NCBI GenBank assembly: GCA_036571765.1
Contig: BROE01000014.1
Location: forward strand, 17,119,466 to 17,183,465
From: Plecoglossus altivelis
Lineage: Eukaryota; Chordata; Actinopteri; Osmeriformes; Plecoglossidae
Direction: 5' to 3'
Length of the DNA: 64,000 nt
Under the pieces are notes generated by a model. The model did no database searches. It was not told where the DNA came from and saw only the letters and a program-made list of their open reading frames with translations. Made by a program: the position numbers and the translations under genes. Within the stretch, counting starts at the first letter, position 1, and each line of letters starts with the position of its first letter. This document shows, piece by piece, positions 32,279 through 45,187 of the stretch.

Positions 32279-32618
32279 GTGAGTGAAACCTATCCACATT
32301 CCACTTTCAACCACAAAACTATTTCAACGATCGTGTTTTAACCGGTTTTGAAATGTCGTACTATGACAGTTTTGGGCTTTAGAGACAGTTTGTTATCTGA
32401 TTAGGGACAAGTTAACCAATCAGTTTTCTGATTAGGACAAAATAACTGATGTGATTAGGGTGACTGAGTCATAATCATTGTTTTCAGGAAGCGTACACTA
32501 ACAGCAACACAAATTCCCGGTGGTTTTGTTGTGCAGGGCAACAAGCTGGGAGATAGAAAGGAGAAGAGATCAGAGTTTTTCTAGAACGTATCACGTCGGG
32601 AAGTAGGCGACAACTACG

Positions 32619-33047
32619 ATGGAGTCCCTCGATCCCTCTGCTCTACCCGGTACAACCACAGCTGTGACCTACGACCCCAAGTCCGAGACGGTTACCCTAC
32701 CGGGAGGGATTGTCTCGGTGACGGGCCTCACCATGGTAACCGGCGGCGCTGAGCTGTCCTGCGGCTCCTGTATGCTAGCCTTTGGCATTTGGGGAACTTT
32801 CATTGGCCTGAGTGCGATGGCAGTTGGACTTTGGCACCAATCGATGATGTCTGTGGGGCGGAACTCGAACCTCCTGGAGCTGGGATTGGCCATTCTGGCT
32901 ATCAGTTTTGGGGTGGTCGGTAGTGTGGTGGGGCTTCGCTATCTGACGAGAAAACGGCGAGAGTTAAAGAGGGCGGAGAGAGAGGATGGGAGGGTGGTGC
33001 TGGTGGAGGACAGTGGTATAAGAGTTATAAAGAAAATGACCGTGTAA
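32619..33047 (+). CDS. TMEM100-like two-pass membrane protein
   Basis: A single-exon frame of 142 residues. TMEM100 is a small two-pass membrane protein downstream of BMP9/BMP10-ALK1 signalling in endothelium, and also tunes TRPA1-TRPV1 in sensory neurons. Seen here: a 45-residue N-terminus, the motif TGGAELSC (mammalian TMEM100 has TGGTELSC) followed by CGSCMLAFGIWGTFIGLSAM (span 1), a short loop, LELGLAILAISFGVVGSVVG (span 2), then a basic segment YLTRKRRELKRAERE and a short tail IRVIKKMTV. Length and layout fit the family (134 in human). The tail is more divergent, so this may be a second teleost paralogue rather than the orthologue. Confidence 0.75.
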   Translation: MESLDPSALPGTTTAVTYDPKSETVTLPGGIVSVTGLTMVTGGAELSCGSCMLAFGIWGTFIGLSAMAVGLWHQSMMSVGRNSNLLELGLAILAISFGVVGSVVGLRYLTRKRRELKRAEREDGRVVLVEDSGIRVIKKMTV

Positions 33048-35333
33048 GAGAGAATCACAGTTTCAGAGTATAAGAACTTGCAGTGGTCGGAAATCCACAG
33101 TAGTACTAGACATGTGGCCAAATAACTTTGCTGTGCGTGAGATAGTGGGAAAGATAACTCCATACTAACGCCTCTCAACAACATTAGATAGTGTGTGTCG
33201 CCATCTGCTGGAGAATGTTTGTTATTAACCCAGAAGTTTAACTGACAAAATATCGGCAGTTAAACTTAAGTCTGTTGTGTTAGACTGTATGTGCCAAAAA
33301 TAAAATACATCAAACATCAAAATACTTTCTTTTTTACCAGAAGATGGCAAATATAAATGTGACAACGACAATACAAGTATCTGTAATAATTTTTGAAACA
33401 ATATATGCATGTTTGTATTGTATTAAAGTATTTTCAGTATTTTAGGTCCACCCGAACTTCTTTATTTTGTGTATGGCGATGTACAAGATATATCAACCAA
33501 CAGGTGTTACATTAAACCTTTACTAACAACTAAGCATTGTCTTAAATGTCCCCGAATAAACCCATCACCACATCTGAAGTCAGAGTTATGTCTGGAGAAG
33601 TACTTTGCTTTAGTAAATGCTTCGGTGAACAGGGAAGATGCGAGCTATGTAATTCTACGAGTGGCACACATCCAAGGAGAGTAGGATGAAGATGAACACT
33701 AAGGTCTTTATCCTGTTTTCAGGTCTCTGGGTTACAGTAAATGTTCAAATGTATCCTTCCTGTAAACAGAATTGAGTTGACATTGCAAGTTTTAGGCACG
33801 GGTGAAAATTCCCACGAGGTGCTGAAAGTGCATTCTTAAAAGTTGAAGAGGTCAGTCAAGCCTGGACTGTACCTCAGAACGGAGATTTCACAAGTTCGTT
33901 GCGGGGACCTTAACGGTCGCCAAGAAATGTGATACCTTGGTACATTTAGCTGCCTGACTAAAATATTTTGAAGGCAACCGCTCACATGTGGTTGCGCACA
34001 GGTACACTTCCGGTATGTGAAGAATTCTGAAAGGTATTCGATTGAGAGGTTATGTTTCAAGTCACCTGACAGTAATTAGACTTCGACGATCACGTGTCTT
34101 TATTCAAGTTTCAGGAAACTTTTTTTTTTCCTTTGGAAAACAAAACGACTTATATCCCGCCTCTGTTGCGCTCCTATTGGTTCTCTTCGACAACTTCTCA
34201 CTTCCAACAGGCTGGAACCAGTTTTCGATCAACTGTGTCAAAGTTAAACCACGCCCACTGCTTACAAGCATAGTCTATGAATACCTTACTTTTGTTTAAA
34301 CCAAATATTACACAAGAAAACACCCGACTACCATTTTACACTTTGCGGAAATGTTTACAGCATTATAATAGTTAATCACCAAGGTAAGAAGTCTTTGTAA
34401 CACTGGGTCAGCGAACGTCTGTCTCGTCCTTTTAACTGCAACAGGCTTTGCGTTCTCGAAAGTGTATCAAGGTGTCTTCTGTCAGTCGCTGTTATTTATT
34501 CATGACTGACGTTTGCAAGTTAATATTTCATAATTCCTTTCTGGCAATCAGTTGAGTTTGATCGAGTTTAGGATGTTTGCGGTAGGATTTGCCTAACGTT
34601 GTACGAGCGTGTCGCTGTCATTCAATATCTTAGTACGTGCGTGTGAGTGTGTGTAGCCAACACGAACTGTTATCTGCTCTGTGAATGGAAGACTGGTCAC
34701 TTCTGTAATCGTCAAGTTGGCTTGTCGTGTGCCTGTTTGGCAAAATAATGACAGTGAATGAAGTAAGACTCTAGCGACATTTGTCAGGAACTAGTCCGTT
34801 ACTGGACTACATAGCCAACTGTTCATTTAGGTACATTTTGGTTGAAACGTAAATGTTGGTTTCTGACAAAGATGGTCACAGTGTGAACGTATGTCTTACG
34901 TAGTTTGAGATCAGATGGATGGATGCAAGGCCGGAATGCAGGATTTGGTTGGTTCATAACTAGATTGTCAAAGCCCTGTGTGAAGACTTGCAATCAAGCC
35001 CAAAATCAGAGAGAGACCATTGTTTTTCCTTGTTGTAGTTAGTCTCGATATTCTCCACAGTAGTGATCAGTCCAAGTGTAATTTTGTGTTTTTCTTACCC
35101 TTTTCAGAATGGACACTAAAACACATCGCCTCATTCACAAAGATCAAGTAGATAATTGACAGAACATGGTTTACAGACCATAACTGGTGGAGAGATGGGT
35201 GATAGATCTGGACTGACACAAGTCTGACAAGGTCTACAGAAATGAGTTGTATTATCCGGGTAGCTATTTGTGGATAAGAGGAAGAGCCAGTCCTGGAGTG
35301 GCAGTGTGACAGCTACTAATCTGTTATTAAGAA
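33048..35333. other. Spacer and probable JIP-like 5' non-coding region
   Basis: No open gene. An inverted CCAAT (CCTATTGGTTCTC, about 34170) and a donor-like AAGGTAAGAAG at about 34380, with an acceptor-like CCCTTTTCAG ending near 35106, are compatible with a promoter and non-coding exon of the next gene. This is inference. Confidence 0.35.
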
Positions 35334-35337
35334 GTTG

Positions 35338-35725
35338 TGGAGTAGCAGCAGGAGAGACAGAGAGGGAGGGAGGGACAGGGAGAGGGAGAGAGTGTGGAAG
35401 AGGGGGAGGGTGAGGGAGGGAGGGACAAGGATAGGGAGAGAGTGTGGAAGAGGGTGAGGGAGAGAGGGTGAGAGAGGGAGGGACAAGGACGGGGAGAGAG
35501 TGTGTAAGAGGGGGAGGGTGAGGGAGGGAGGGACGAAGAGAGGGAGAGAGGGAGAGAGGGAGTGAGGGAGGGAGGGGTGAAGAGAGGGTGAGAGAGAGAG
35601 GGAGGGTGAGAGCGTGGAAGAGAGGGAGAGGCACGGGAACAGGGAGGAAGAGAGGGTGAGGGAGGACGGAAAGAGGGCGTGAGAGAGACAGGGAGAGGGA
35701 GGAAGAGAGGGTGAGAGAGGGCCAG
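35338..35725. repeat. GGGAGGGAGGGACAAGG purine tract before the JIP-like start codon
   Basis: GAGAGGGTGAGGGAGGGAGGGA repeats for nearly 390 bp and stops only a few bases before the ATG at 35734. It is either 5'UTR or proximal promoter sequence. Confidence 0.85.
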
Positions 35726-35733
35726 AGAGAAGG

Positions 35734-38700
35734 ATGGAGTATGGGGAGGGCATCCTGTGTGGATCAGGGGAGCTGGAATGGGATCCTGACATAGTCAGTG
35801 AAGAAGCAGGAAAACTATACTCAGAACTCCAGGTAAGTCACCTTGAACCAGGTTATCGTGAAGCGAACATATGATCCTAAAGTAATAACCAGTTTTACTA
35901 TCCGCTAGACTTGCAAAACACAGAAGTACAAGCTATAGCTACTATTTTGTTATAGTATGTGTGCTGGTTTGAACGTGAGCTCTGCTCTGAGGCTGCGTGT
36001 GGGGGTCCCCTCCCTCCACAGACGGTGGTGGGGATCCATGGGGCAGACGTGGTGGAGTCTCTGGTCCCCATCCTGGTGTGGATCCTGGAGGGGCTGGCCA
36101 GCTGCAGAGCCCAGCTCAGGGACAAGGGGGAGGAGGCCGAGAGAGAGAGGGGGGACAGAGAGGAGCTGATGGAGAGATACCAGCTGGAGAAAAACCTGAG
36201 GAAGGAGAATCAGGAGGTGAGAGGGGGTGGAGGTGAGGGGGGTGGTGGTGTGTGGGGGGGTGGAGGTATGGGGGGTGGTAGGGGAGGAGGTGTGGTGTGG
36301 GGGGATGAGGGTGTGGGGATGGAGGTGTGGTGTGAGGGGTGGTGTGGGTGTGGGGGCACACAAGCAAGTAGATTTTCTTTATATTCTTATGTGTTGAAAA
36401 AGACCCAATGCTGATTATGTAAATGAAAGAAAATATATCCAATTTCCTGGATGGGTCATCTTGAAGTTGCATATCTGCAGGAATATGTCTTGTGATTTCA
36501 TATCTCTTTCTGTGTTTGTAGAGATATCTGGAACTAGACGATCAGATTGAACAGGAGAGGAGGACGATGAGGGCGAGAGACAAGGAGAGAGAGCGGAGAG
36601 AGAGAGAGCTGGAGAAGAAGGCAAGGGAACAAGCAGACCAGTGTGAGTGACTCTTGCACAGTTTAACACCAAACTGAGACGTCTTGACGTGGATCTGAAC
36701 TGTTTAAGATCCAACCATGGTAAACATCAATCATCAAGAATGTGCTATGTTGTTGCCTTATCATGCTAAAACACTGTAGGATGACTGCTGTTTAAAAAGT
36801 GTTCATCTAACATGCTCCTAATTCTCCCTTATTATGCAAATGACCCATTTTCACTTCTCGTTTTCTATTATAGTTGGTAACAATTGAGAAGTTATTTAAA
36901 TGTTAGATGCCTTTAGTCTACTGGGCAATAGCAAGGGTATTTGTATAGAAGTGTAATGGCAGTTTGCAAGGGTGTTTGTATAGAAGTGTAAGGGCAGTTT
37001 GCTGTTTGCACAGTGGTCACCTTGGAGGGGCAGAGGTCTACGCTGAGTCGAGACTTGAGTTCGCTGAAAAACACGCACAACAAGGTCTGATAACTCACTC
37101 ACACTGTCAAACATACGGGGGGGGGCACGGGGGGGCGGGGGGGGGGGTTGAAGATTGTTTCTGTGTGTAGATTCTCCTCCTGATTGTCAACAGTGCTCTC
37201 AAACCCTCCACATCTCCTTTATGCGTCGAGTTAGAACGTTCCGGTAGAAAACAGGGGAGGAAAAAAAGCGGTCAAACGTATTTGTGTTGCTGGTGTGTCT
37301 TAGTGAGTACACGGTGTCAGTGTCTTCATTAAGACTGTCTCCTCCTTCTCTCCATCTCCCAGCTGCTGCACACGTACAAGGACCTGCTGGAAAAGAGGAA
37401 GGAAGAAGAGAGAGAGAGGCTGTCATCTCTGAGGTTATCTCCTCCTCCGTTGCTGTATGTTACACGCGTGTCCTGATTATGTATTTTCTAAATGACATCT
37501 GGCCCTTACTGATGATGTCATATTGCCCCTCGCCTGTAGGAACCACGTGAGCCCTAAGCAGTCAGGTGATCTGTTCGGTCAGGCCAGGATGGAGGTTGGT
37601 TTTACAGACCACGTACACGCTTACCTCTCAGTTGCCTTTCACACTTCCTTGTGGGCCAGGGTCGTCCAACTCTGGTCCCCGAGGGCCACTGTCCTGACAG
37701 GTTTAGATGTTTCCCTGCTCCAGCACACATGATTCTAATGAAGGGTCATTATAAGGCTTCCACAGAGCTCGATAACAACCCATCCATTAGAATGAGGTGT
37801 GCTGGAGCAGGGAAACATCTAAAACTGTCAGGACAGTGGCCCTCGAGGACCAGGATTGGACGTGTTTTATTGGACGCTTCTTCTTCTGTGGTTCAAACCA
37901 CGCTTGTGATGGGCATGGCTGTCTTTCTGGTTTTCAGAGTCCAAGCCCCGAATCCCGCTCTGACCCCTCCCCTGTGGAACACCCGGTAACCAAGGGCGAC
38001 CGGGTGATTGACATGGACGAAATGCCTCAGAGCGATCCTTCCTTCCTCCAGGACTTGATAAGCTCCACCCCTGAGCTGGCCCAGTTCCATGGCCTGCTGG
38101 TTGCCAGGTAAGCCTCTGCCAGCCCGGTTACCTGGTCCAAACGTCCCACAGGAGTCCAGTCTCACCAGAACTCTGCCCGCTGCAAACGAATGTAACCAAC
38201 CAAACCCAATCCTTCATCCTTCCCAGTACACCAGCTGGAGGCCAGAGAGACAAAGAAAACCACACTGCCAACACCAGCCTGGAGGAGGAGATGAGGAAGG
38301 CAGAGCCGACGGGTGGAGAGGAGAAGGGCAGACAGGGGGAGGAGGTGGAGGCTGCTGCGGGGGAGAGGGTTGGAGAGGCGCAGGGGGGGGAGGATGGAGA
38401 CGAGGACAGCCTGGAGAGGAACATGGAGTCTGTGTTCTCAGAACTGTCGGAGCTGAGCAGAGACCTGGTGGAGAGTGTGGACCAGGGGGCCAGCGTCCGA
38501 GGTCAGAGTCTCCGTGGCGACCACGCCTTGATGACGCCTTCAAACACGTCTTTCTGCTGGATGATGTCACCGTAGGCCAGGCCTACAGCAACCCTAGACG
38601 GGCTGGGACCAGTGTGTGTTTTAACTTGCGTTTGTTTTCGTTCAGGTAGTGCCGACCAGTTTGAAGAGATTCTTTCTCAGTACGAGGAACTGAAACACAC

Positions 38701-40551
38701 CCAGTGAGTTCTTATAATAGTTAGTGAGTTGCAGCAACCTGCCTGTGTCTGTGTACAACAGTGTGACTTTTGGGTGTTTCCTACTGCGGCTCAACTCAGT
38801 CTGCCGCAGATACACTGAGCTGCTTGTCTGACTCATCCCTTAACACAGTCACTAACTGAAGCACTTGAACCTCACTCCCAAGTACATTCACCCTGCCTGT
38901 TCCCCGCTCTCCCCCTCTCCCTCCCCCTCTCCCTCCCTGCTCTCTCTCCCTGCTCTCCCTGCTCTCCCTGCTCTCTCCCTGCCTCTCCCTGCTCTCTCCC
39001 TCTCCCCCTCTCCCTGCTCTCTCCCTACTCTCCCCCTCTCCCTGCCTGTCCCTGCTCTCCCCCCCTCCCTCCCCCCCGCCCCTCAGTGAGCTTGTGGATG
39101 CAGCCCGTAAAGCCTTGATCTCACGGGTGGAGGAACTGACCAGCGACAGGTCAGCGCTCCGTCTGGAGGTGGACTCCCTTCAGGAAATCACCACCCGATT
39201 AGAGAGCCGGACGAAGGAGATGGAAGAGGAGACCAAGAGGTGGAGTGTCCAAAAAGTGCTAATGCTCGTGTTATTTTGAGTTGGCAAGCTATAACGTGTC
39301 GTTCATTTCTAATATCCCCTTTACAGGCTTCGCAAAGAACTGGAAGCGTCTCATTCTGAAGACGACGTAAGAGGCTGTTTCCATCAGCGTCCATGTATTC
39401 ACTCCTGACAAGCAGAGACACAGTATACCGACCTGCTGAAGGCAGGTTAAACTAGCAGCCTCTCAGGCAGGTGTGATTGAAGCAGGGATCCTTTGCTTGT
39501 CTCTTCTCAGGAATCGGTGCCGGTCTCTCTGCGGAGGTTCTCTCGCTCGGAGATGGCGCGCGTTGTCATGGAGAAGAACCAGTACAAGGAGCGTCTGTTT
39601 GAGCTGCAAGAGGCCGTGAGACGCAGCCAGATCCTCAGGTAACGCCACAACAACAACAACAACAACAACAGCAATAACAACAACAACAACAACAACAGCT
39701 GCTGCAGCCATATTCAGCTGTGTGGATCTGACTTCCTGTCTGCCATGGATGTCGTTGTCATGTGACCCTGCAGTGATGTGTGAGATCTCCAACCTTTTCC
39801 CTCTTTAACCCTCCTTCCCTTTGACCTGCTTCCTGCAGGGCCACCAAAGAAGAAAAGATTCCAGAGGAGAAGAGCAGTGTTTGGAGCAGGTATGGAGCAG
39901 CAAACTGGAAACAACCATATGATTGACACATTCGAAGTAGATGGGAGATAAAGGAACAAATACAGAATCCGAACGAGCAGAATAATAACTGTTCTGGTTC
40001 TGTGATGAACACACACATTCTGGTTTGGATGCATGTTTCTCTGCTCCTGGCTCAATAGCTGTTAATGTTTTGCTGGATGTAACCTGACCCTCATAGATTC
40101 AGCACATGACCCGTGTAACATAGTTAGCGTTCATGTGAGGTCGGGATAATCTGCTCAATCTCACTCGTTCTGTGTTCCTTCAAGGTTTAACCGCTTGTTT
40201 GGCCTCAACAAGGAACCGTTAATCCCGACCCCTGCTCTGGCCATCGCCATGGCGACGTCCCCATCCATCCGTCGCTCGTCCCCTGGGCCTCTTCGACCGC
40301 TGGCGGTCAGTCAGACTCAGTCAGAGTAAGGTCACATGACTCACACTCGCATGGCGGCTATTCAGTAAACTCTCTTTCCATGGCACATGTTAAAACCCTT
40401 CATGTTTTCACTGGATTTATTGACTCGTTGGTAGTCGTACAAACCTCTCTCTGTCTTCGTTCCCCCCCACCTTCCCTCCTCCCTTTCCTCTCACCTTCCT
40501 TAATACACCCTGTCTCCTCCCTCTTTCCTCCCTCTTTCCCCCATCTCTCCA

Positions 40552-40589
<38 letters not shown>

Positions 40590-40614
40590 GTCTCTGTCTC
40601 TGTCTCTGTCTCTG

Positions 40615-40645
<31 letters not shown>

Positions 40646-40674
40646 GTCTCTCTCTCTCTCTCTGTGTCTCTCTC

Positions 40675-40725
<51 letters not shown>

Positions 40726-43700
40726 GAGGGTCTCCCCCCGCTTCATCTGCTCTCTCCCCGCGCGTCAGGAAGAGGGAGCTCTACAGAGATGTGCGTTCCC
40801 ACGTGTGGAGAGCGCTGGGGAAACGCCAGCTCCATGGCTGGAGCATGCCGCTGTCGCACACACAGGTTAGCATGCTATCGCGCAGGTTAGCATGCTATCG
40901 CGCAGGTTAGCATGCTAACGCTAACAAGCAGAGATGTCAAAACACAAAGTCCGAATACTTTCTTACTGGCTGTAGCTAAGTTGATTCTTCTGGTTAAAAA
41001 AAATTATATGTTTCTAAAGATTGAAATAAGAATAGGGGGGGGGAATCCCCTTCACTTTGTGGGGAAGAAAAACATTTTGAAAGTTTATTTGAGGGGGGGG
41101 GGGAAAGGTTTCCTTTCACCGTGGTGGGACCCAAAGTGTCATCAGCCTATTGCCAGCCTTTATAAACATGAGTACCTCTATGCTGACCAAGCAGGCGTGT
41201 ACATCTGATCACAGGTTATCCAGTTCACTAATAACGCTTGTAAACATGGGTGTGGTCATTCCAGGAGTCTTCAGAACCTGTTCCTGAGCCCAAAGATGTT
41301 CCTGTCCTTATCCAGCTTCGGTTGTTGGACCAAAGAGACGCTACTGCCAAGGTTGGATGACTGTGTTATGTAAACACTGAACACTAGAGAGATGCTACTG
41401 TCAAGGCAGTATGACTGTGTTATGTAAATACTGAACACTAGAGAGACAGTACTGTCAAGGCAGTATGACTGCTTTACTGCTTCCTGTAAACACAGAGAAA
41501 TTTCCTGACCATGTGTGTTGGTCTTCTGTCCACAGCTGAGCTGTGCTGTTGCTGTTACCCCTGAGATCTCTGGAGACGTGACGGTAAGGTTGTGGTTCAA
41601 CATTAGCCTCCACTCTAACACTCAACCACCCATCATCCGTCAGTAACCACAACCACGTAGGAACACATTAGGTGTTCATGTCAGTCATCCCCTCTTCTCT
41701 GCCAGTGTGCTGTGTGGGCGGTGTCTGGCCCCGCCTCAGGAAGTGACATCACTGTGATTGACCCGGCACGGTCCAACACGGTGCTGGAGCAGTTCAGCCT
41801 CCCGCCCACCTCCCCCGCCCTCTGCATCTGCGCCGTGCCCCCCACCGGTCAGGCACCACCCTCTCACACCTGACCTCACTTCCTGCTCATTTAGTTACCA
41901 TAACAACCATCCGACGGTAGTTCTGTCAGGCCATGACACACCACCTCCCTGCTTTACTTGCGTCTCTTCTTTGGCTTCCTGCAGGTGACACTACAGGAAC
42001 TGTGTGGATTGGAACTCAGGAGGGGAGGTCAGGACTTGTCCAACAAGAACAGTGTTGATGCATGAATACACATTACGATTTACAGAGATGAGGTTGGAGG
42101 GATTTAGAGACCAAAACATATTGTGATTCTGTCTGCCTGTCTGTCTGCCTGTCTCTCTGTCCGCCTGTCTGTCTGCCTGCCTGTCTGTCTGTCCGCCTGT
42201 CTCTCTGTCCGCCTGCCTGCCTGTCTCTCTGCCCGCCCGTCTGTCCACCTGTCTGTCTGTCCGCCTGTCTGTCTGTCCACCTGTCTGCCTGTCCACCTGT
42301 CTCTCTGTCCGCCTGTCTGTCTGTCCGTCTGTCTCTCTGCCTGCCTGTCTGTCTTCAGTGTGATGATCCACTCAGCCTCCATACCTAGAAGGCGTTGCCT
42401 GCAGTCCATCTCTCTCTTAGAGGGGATCCATTCTCTCACGTGAGTACACCTTCCAAATTGCTCTCTACGTCAGAGTCCATCCAGTGTGCTAACTCTACTG
42501 GAAACAAGGGTTTTGATCATGAACCCATGCACTTTGTGTAAAGTGTTAGGTGTAAAGTTTTGTAAAAACGTCTGCTGAATAAATAGAAATGTGACCTTGG
42601 CAGGTATTCCCAAGGTCGAGTCATCGCCGGGTTGGCTGACGGGACGCTGGCATTCTTTTCTCACACGCCAGGTAACTTGAAGGATATTTAACAAGGACGT
42701 GGGCGTGGTCTCGCTCTGCCAGGCTTCGTCCTGATTGGTCCACAAGCCTTATCAGCTCTGTGATTGGCAGGTGGCTGGGATCTCCAATCACATCAGGTGC
42801 TTGCCATGGGATCCACTCCTCTGCAGCCCATTCGCTGTTGCCTAGCAAAGGGGGCGTGCTTATGGGTGGGATACTGGAACCAGATCCATGTGGTGGATGT
42901 ACAGAATCAGAAAGTAGAGGTGAGAGGGGGGCGGGACTTTAGATTCTCAATGATTTTTCGTCGGCGTTGCGATTTTGTACCTAAGTTTGACCAATCTCCT
43001 CCTGTCTCTTTGTCTCTGTCTCTCTCAGCAAACCTTTACTGTGTCAGAGCGCAGTGAGCAACAGGTGCGTTTTATGTGCACGGCAGGAAGTGGCGTTTGG
43101 GTTTCGTGCCGGCTGGACTCCACCCTCAAGCTTTTTGATTGGTCGAGTGGTCGACCCCTGCAAGAAGTGGATTTGATTCCTCTGGTCACCAAAACACTGG
43201 GTAGAGAACACAAGGCTACAGAGATGGTTCCTTTAATCCTCATTTTAGAAGATGCTAGATCTTGTTTTTGTCTTTTGTCTCTCTCATTCTCTCTCTCCTT
43301 TGTCATTCTATCTCACTCTCTCATTCTCTAACTCTCTCTCTCTTTGTCTGTTATTCTCTCTCCTCTGCAGGTCCTGCCTTCCTCAATCTCTCAGCCCTCC
43401 AAGTGTCCTCCCTCTCGGTCATATCAGGACGAATGTGGGTGGGGACAGGAAACGGAGCCATCTTCTCCATCCCCTTGTCTCTCAGTAGGTCCTGACCTCT
43501 GACCCCTCACAGCGCAACACCGATGATGTCACACATAGGGATCAACGTTGACGTTATAACTGTTTGGACATTGAAAGCGCATTACTTGCCTTCTTCCTTG
43601 AAGCAATCATTGATCTCATGAATTCCAACCTGTTCGTCAAGTACATCAAAGCTTGATTAAGATTTCTCAGACGTTGCTCTCGCTGGAGTTGTATTTGAGT

Positions 43701-44361
43701 CAAAAGGCTCCTTGTTCATCACCATGACGATACCTTCCACAGCCTCGGAGTCTGCCTCCATCCCATACTGCTCTCTTGCCTTAGCCCAGCTGTGTTTCCA
43801 TGGACACCGGCAAGCCGTTAAATTCATCATTGCTGCACCAGGTAGGGAACTTAAACGGAGGCCGTGTCAAGTCAGCTTGGCTCGTCCAATATGATGTTAA
43901 AGCTATTGTGGCTGAGTGGGAATCGAGTGACCAATCAAACAGCAGGGGAGCGTGTGTTTTATAATGACATGACATGTTCCACAGGATGTGTAAACGCTTC
44001 TCTGGGCAGCGCTCCTGCGTCTACCTCTCAGCTCATCCTCAGCGGAGGAGAGGGCTACATCAACTTCCGCATCGGTGAGGGTCCCTCCCCTTCCTCCTCC
44101 CCTCTCCCCTCCCCTCCTCCCCCTCCCCTCCTCCCCCGGCGAGGCCAGACTAACTCCTCCCACCATGACCACGATCGTATCTTTTCTTGATTTGATGGCG
44201 TCTCTGAACAGGCTAACGGAAGCGTCTTCCCTCCGCTCTTCTTCTCCTCAGGAGACGACGCCAACGACGGGGCATTGGAAGGTGCCCCTCTGCGTTCCGA
44301 ACGCAGTCACATGATCATCTGGCAGAGCCCCGCCCATCCCATACCCAGCTCCGCCCTCTGA
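35734..44361 (+). CDS. Divergent JIP3/JIP4-family scaffold (MAPK8IP3/SPAG9-like)
   Basis: JIP3 and JIP4 link kinesin-1 and dynein to cargo and assemble JNK or p38 modules. About 27 GT-AG exons can be joined in frame from ATG 35734 to TGA 44359-44361, giving roughly 1,050 residues versus about 1,320 for JIP3/JIP4. Early exons: 35734-35832, 36022-36216, 36522-36642, 37014-37084, 37363-37433. Order of parts: RH1-like ADVVESLVPILVWILEGL; coiled coil QLEKNLRKENQE, YLELDDQIEQERR; DLISSTPEL; second coiled coil; RH2 block RRFSRSEMARVVMEKNQYKE; KRELYRDVRSHV; then the WD40-like domain with GRVIAGLADGTLAFF, GVWVSCRLDSTLKLF, RMWVGTGNGAIFSIPLSL, AQLCFHGHRQAVKF, LILSGGEGYINFRIG and ERSHMIIWQ. Family membership is firm; it is too diverged to assign to mapk8ip3 or spag9 and may be a third teleost paralogue. 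The exon near 43707 has a weak acceptor. Confidence 0.85.
37657..37865. mobile_element. Fold-back hAT-type MITE, degraded copy
   Basis: Same palindromic element as the copies at 44974 and 50939: CCTGCTCCAGCACAC in the left arm, GTGTGCTGGAGCAGGGAAAC in the right, CTCGAGGACCAGGATTGGA near the end. The terminal bases are decayed and I see no target duplication. It lies in an intron of the JIP-like gene. Confidence 0.75.
40553..40724. repeat. (TC)n/(TCTCTG)n microsatellite
   Basis: Uninterrupted CTCTCT and TCTGTC units form the polypyrimidine tract directly in front of the JIP-like exon beginning at about 40726. Confidence 0.93.
42126..42355. repeat. CTGTCTGTCCGCCTGTCTGC microsatellite
   Basis: Degenerate (CTGT)n/(CTGC)n tract in the intron just before the JIP-like exon that begins at about 42359 (VMIHSASIPRRR). 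Confidence 0.93.
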
Positions 44362-44973
44362 TTGGCCGCACCAGAACGCCATGGAGACGGCTGACCCCTC
44401 CCCCCACCCCTCTCTCTTCAAGATCGGAAGGAAACTCCTGTGTTCTGAATCCTGCTTCTTTACTCATGCTAAGTTCACATCTGGTGTCTTAAAGGCTATA
44501 CTTGTTGACAAATATTGGTATTTAAAATACTCCTCATCTCGTCCTTGTGTTGTATGTCTGGGTCTTCCTGTTTGGGAGAAACCCAGGCAGGATTCGTTTG
44601 AACGTGTGCCTTAAAACTGATTTTACTGCTGTTGCCGTGGTGTTGGTCGGTGTATTGTACGAACTATTTGGAAATGCAGTTTTATGATTTTTTTCAGTGT
44701 CTTGCCTCCAGAATGTGACTTGATTTGTGATTGAATCATTATGAACGATACACTCAGAAAGTGTGTTCTGCAGTCAGTCAGTCGCTACTTCAGTATTTAA
44801 TTGTTTTCTTGATTGTGTGTTTTCTTCATTCGTACGTCTTCATTACTGACCCAAGGTTCTGATGATTGTGAACGATCGAAGATGCTCACGTCGATATTTG
44901 TAGCCAGAGGAATATCGCTTCAGTCGCTGTGTGTGATGCAGCAAACTGGAACAGGCAGAAGTTGCCTCTAAAC

Positions 44974-45187
44974 CAGGGGTGTCGAAGTCCGGTCCTCGAG
45001 GGCCGCCGTCCTGAAGGTTTTCCATGTTTCCCTGCTCCAGCACACCTGATTCTAATGATGGGTCATATTATCAGGCTTCCACAGAGCTAGATAACAACCC
45101 ATTCATTAGAATCAGGTGTGCTGGAGCAGGGAAACATCGAAAACCTTCAGGGCGGCGGCCCTCGAGGACCGGAGTTCGACACCCCTG
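44974..45187. mobile_element. hAT-type MITE with intact 8-bp target duplication
   Basis: A 214-bp fold-back element beginning CAGGGGTGTCGAAGTCCGG and ending CCGGAGTTCGACACCCCTG; almost the whole left arm pairs with the right arm. It is flanked by CTCTAAAC at 44966-44973 and 45188-45195. Eight-base duplications of the form nTnnnnAn and CAG...CTG ends are characteristic of hAT transposons. No transposase, so non-autonomous. It sits between the 3' ends of the JIP-like gene and tmem238. Confidence 0.92.

Noticed and set aside
31950..32282. 110-codon frame upstream of the tmem100-like gene as a separate gene
   Set aside because: It overlaps a promoter-like region and runs into a splice donor. No recognisable domain, and better explained as 5'UTR.
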